Source: Desemzia sp045528445
GTDB taxonomy: Bacteria > Bacillota > Bacilli > Lactobacillales > Carnobacteriaceae
Assembly (NCBI RefSeq): GCF_045528445.1
Contig: NZ_JBGQQU010000004.1
Coordinates: forward strand, 69,529 to 133,528
Length of the DNA stretch: 64,000 nt
Direction: 5' to 3'
Shown here: positions 63,630 to 64,000 of the stretch, piece by piece
How positions within the stretch are numbered: the stretch's first letter is position 1
Layout: every line of letters starts with the position of its first letter
Position numbers and translations under genes: made by a program
Notes under the pieces: generated by a model
What the model was told of the DNA's origin: nothing
The model's input: only the letters and a program-made list of their open reading frames with translations
The model's database searches: none

Positions 63630-63692
63630 GAAATGATTGACTAATTAGGTGTAGATTTGGCGTTACAAGGACTTGATCAAATGACTTATAGA
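63630..63692 (+). pseudogene. Decayed metallophosphoesterase fragment
   Basis: Conceptual reading EMID, stop, LGVDLALQGLDQMTYR resembles MQMIDELDVDLALQGHDHVV of the pseudogene at 43.3 kb, with TAA in place of one codon and the GHDH motif lost. DNA identity by eye is about three quarters over 60 nt. Too short for certainty, but the match is in the right reading frame. Confidence 0.5.
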
Positions 63693-63929
63693 ATTTTTTC
63701 CTAGCTTATAGTGAGTGATAAACGAAATAAAAAAATTAAAGAAAATCTGCTCATTTTGCGTAAATTATTATAAAGGTAATGCTAGCTTCACTATATTAAT
63801 GTCTACTGAATAATAAACTATGCTTATTCTGCTGCCTTTTACAACTAATGATTGATATAATAGATGCAAGGGTTTTTTATAGGATGTTAAACAAAACCTT
63901 GCACTTTTACTGAAATGAGGACAGAAACA

Positions 63930-64000
63930 TGTATAAATCACAACCGTATTCACAAATCGCTTTCGAAGACTTCAACCAACCAATGGGACTAAAAATGAAC
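63930..64000 (+). mobile_element. Start of an insertion-sequence transposase (partial)
   Basis: ATG 63930 (TGAGGACAG upstream) opens MYKSQPYSQIAFEDFNQPMG, LKMN, and runs off the right edge. The opening FEDFNQPMGLKMN is typical of IS1182/IS5-type transposases in Firmicutes. Family not certain from 24 residues. It marks the right border of the defence island. Confidence 0.7.

Larger units (their letters stand above)
63272..63929. other. Intergenic: hairpins, decayed fragment, transposase leader
   Basis: A terminator (63312-63350), a long imperfect hairpin (about 63551-63610: AAGACCAT / ATGGTCTT ends) and a decayed metallophosphoesterase-like fragment at 63630-63692. TGCAAGGGTTTT (63865-63876) and AAAACCTTGCA (63893-63903) form a hairpin before the transposase start. 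No intact gene. Confidence 0.55.

Overview
The window is AT-rich low-GC Gram-positive DNA. It has strong AGGAGG ribosome sites, TTG/GTG starts, PyrR-type and pyrG-type attenuators, a CstR-type sulfur operon and cre-like sites. Gene content (codBA, N5-carboxyethylornithine synthase, KdgT, HelD, MhqO/MhqD, phospho-beta-glucosidase) fits Lactobacillales. Carnobacteriaceae (Carnobacterium-like) is my best guess, from gene content only. I saw no rRNA or tRNA genes.

Layout. 1-4.2 kb: the 5' part of a beta-glucoside PTS gene (minus strand), a DUF454 membrane protein, and a cytosine permease/deaminase operon behind a PyrR attenuator. 4.4-8.5 kb: an orphan brxA paralogue, a GH114-like lipoprotein, a glutathionyl-hydroquinone reductase and a hypothetical protein. 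8.5-10.2 kb: a 41-bp-period palindromic tandem array (family A) followed by a NERD-domain gene. 10.2-18.6 kb: RpiR regulator, 6-phospho-beta-glucosidase, HAD phosphatase, M20 amidohydrolase, a PadR/membrane protein pair and paired bPH2 proteins. 18.8-19.2 kb: a second 41-bp array (family B). 19.6-22.4 kb: glutathione-dependent formaldehyde detoxification (frmA-frmB) and deoC. 22.4-26.3 kb: three clusters of three palindromes (family C) around helD and a second NERD gene that carries an in-frame stop. 26.3-35.4 kb: housekeeping and metabolic genes ending in pyrG with its G-reiteration attenuator. 35.6-39.2 kb: alternative S14 and a CstR-controlled yidD-trx-rhodanese-CoA disulfide reductase operon. 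39.4-42.8 kb: MarR, GNAT, B3/4 and mhqO/mhqD. 43-43.9 kb: a metallophosphoesterase pseudogene.

44.2-63.3 kb is a defence island. A BREX core (brxA-brxB-brxC-pglX-pglZ) is followed by an inverted HigB/HigA-type toxin-antitoxin pair and then a tightly overlapping three-gene set: a TerB-C-domain protein, a BrxD-type ATPase and an Lhr/BrxHI-type helicase. No brxL or brxE is present. The island lies between a metallophosphoesterase pseudogene on the left and a short decayed fragment resembling the same protein on the right, next to the start of a transposase at the window edge. A second brxA-like gene lies about 41 kb away.

The two most novel signals are (i) this composite BREX with its TerB-C/BrxD/BrxHI module, and (ii) three families of tandem palindromic repeats, two of which lie at the ends of NERD-domain genes.
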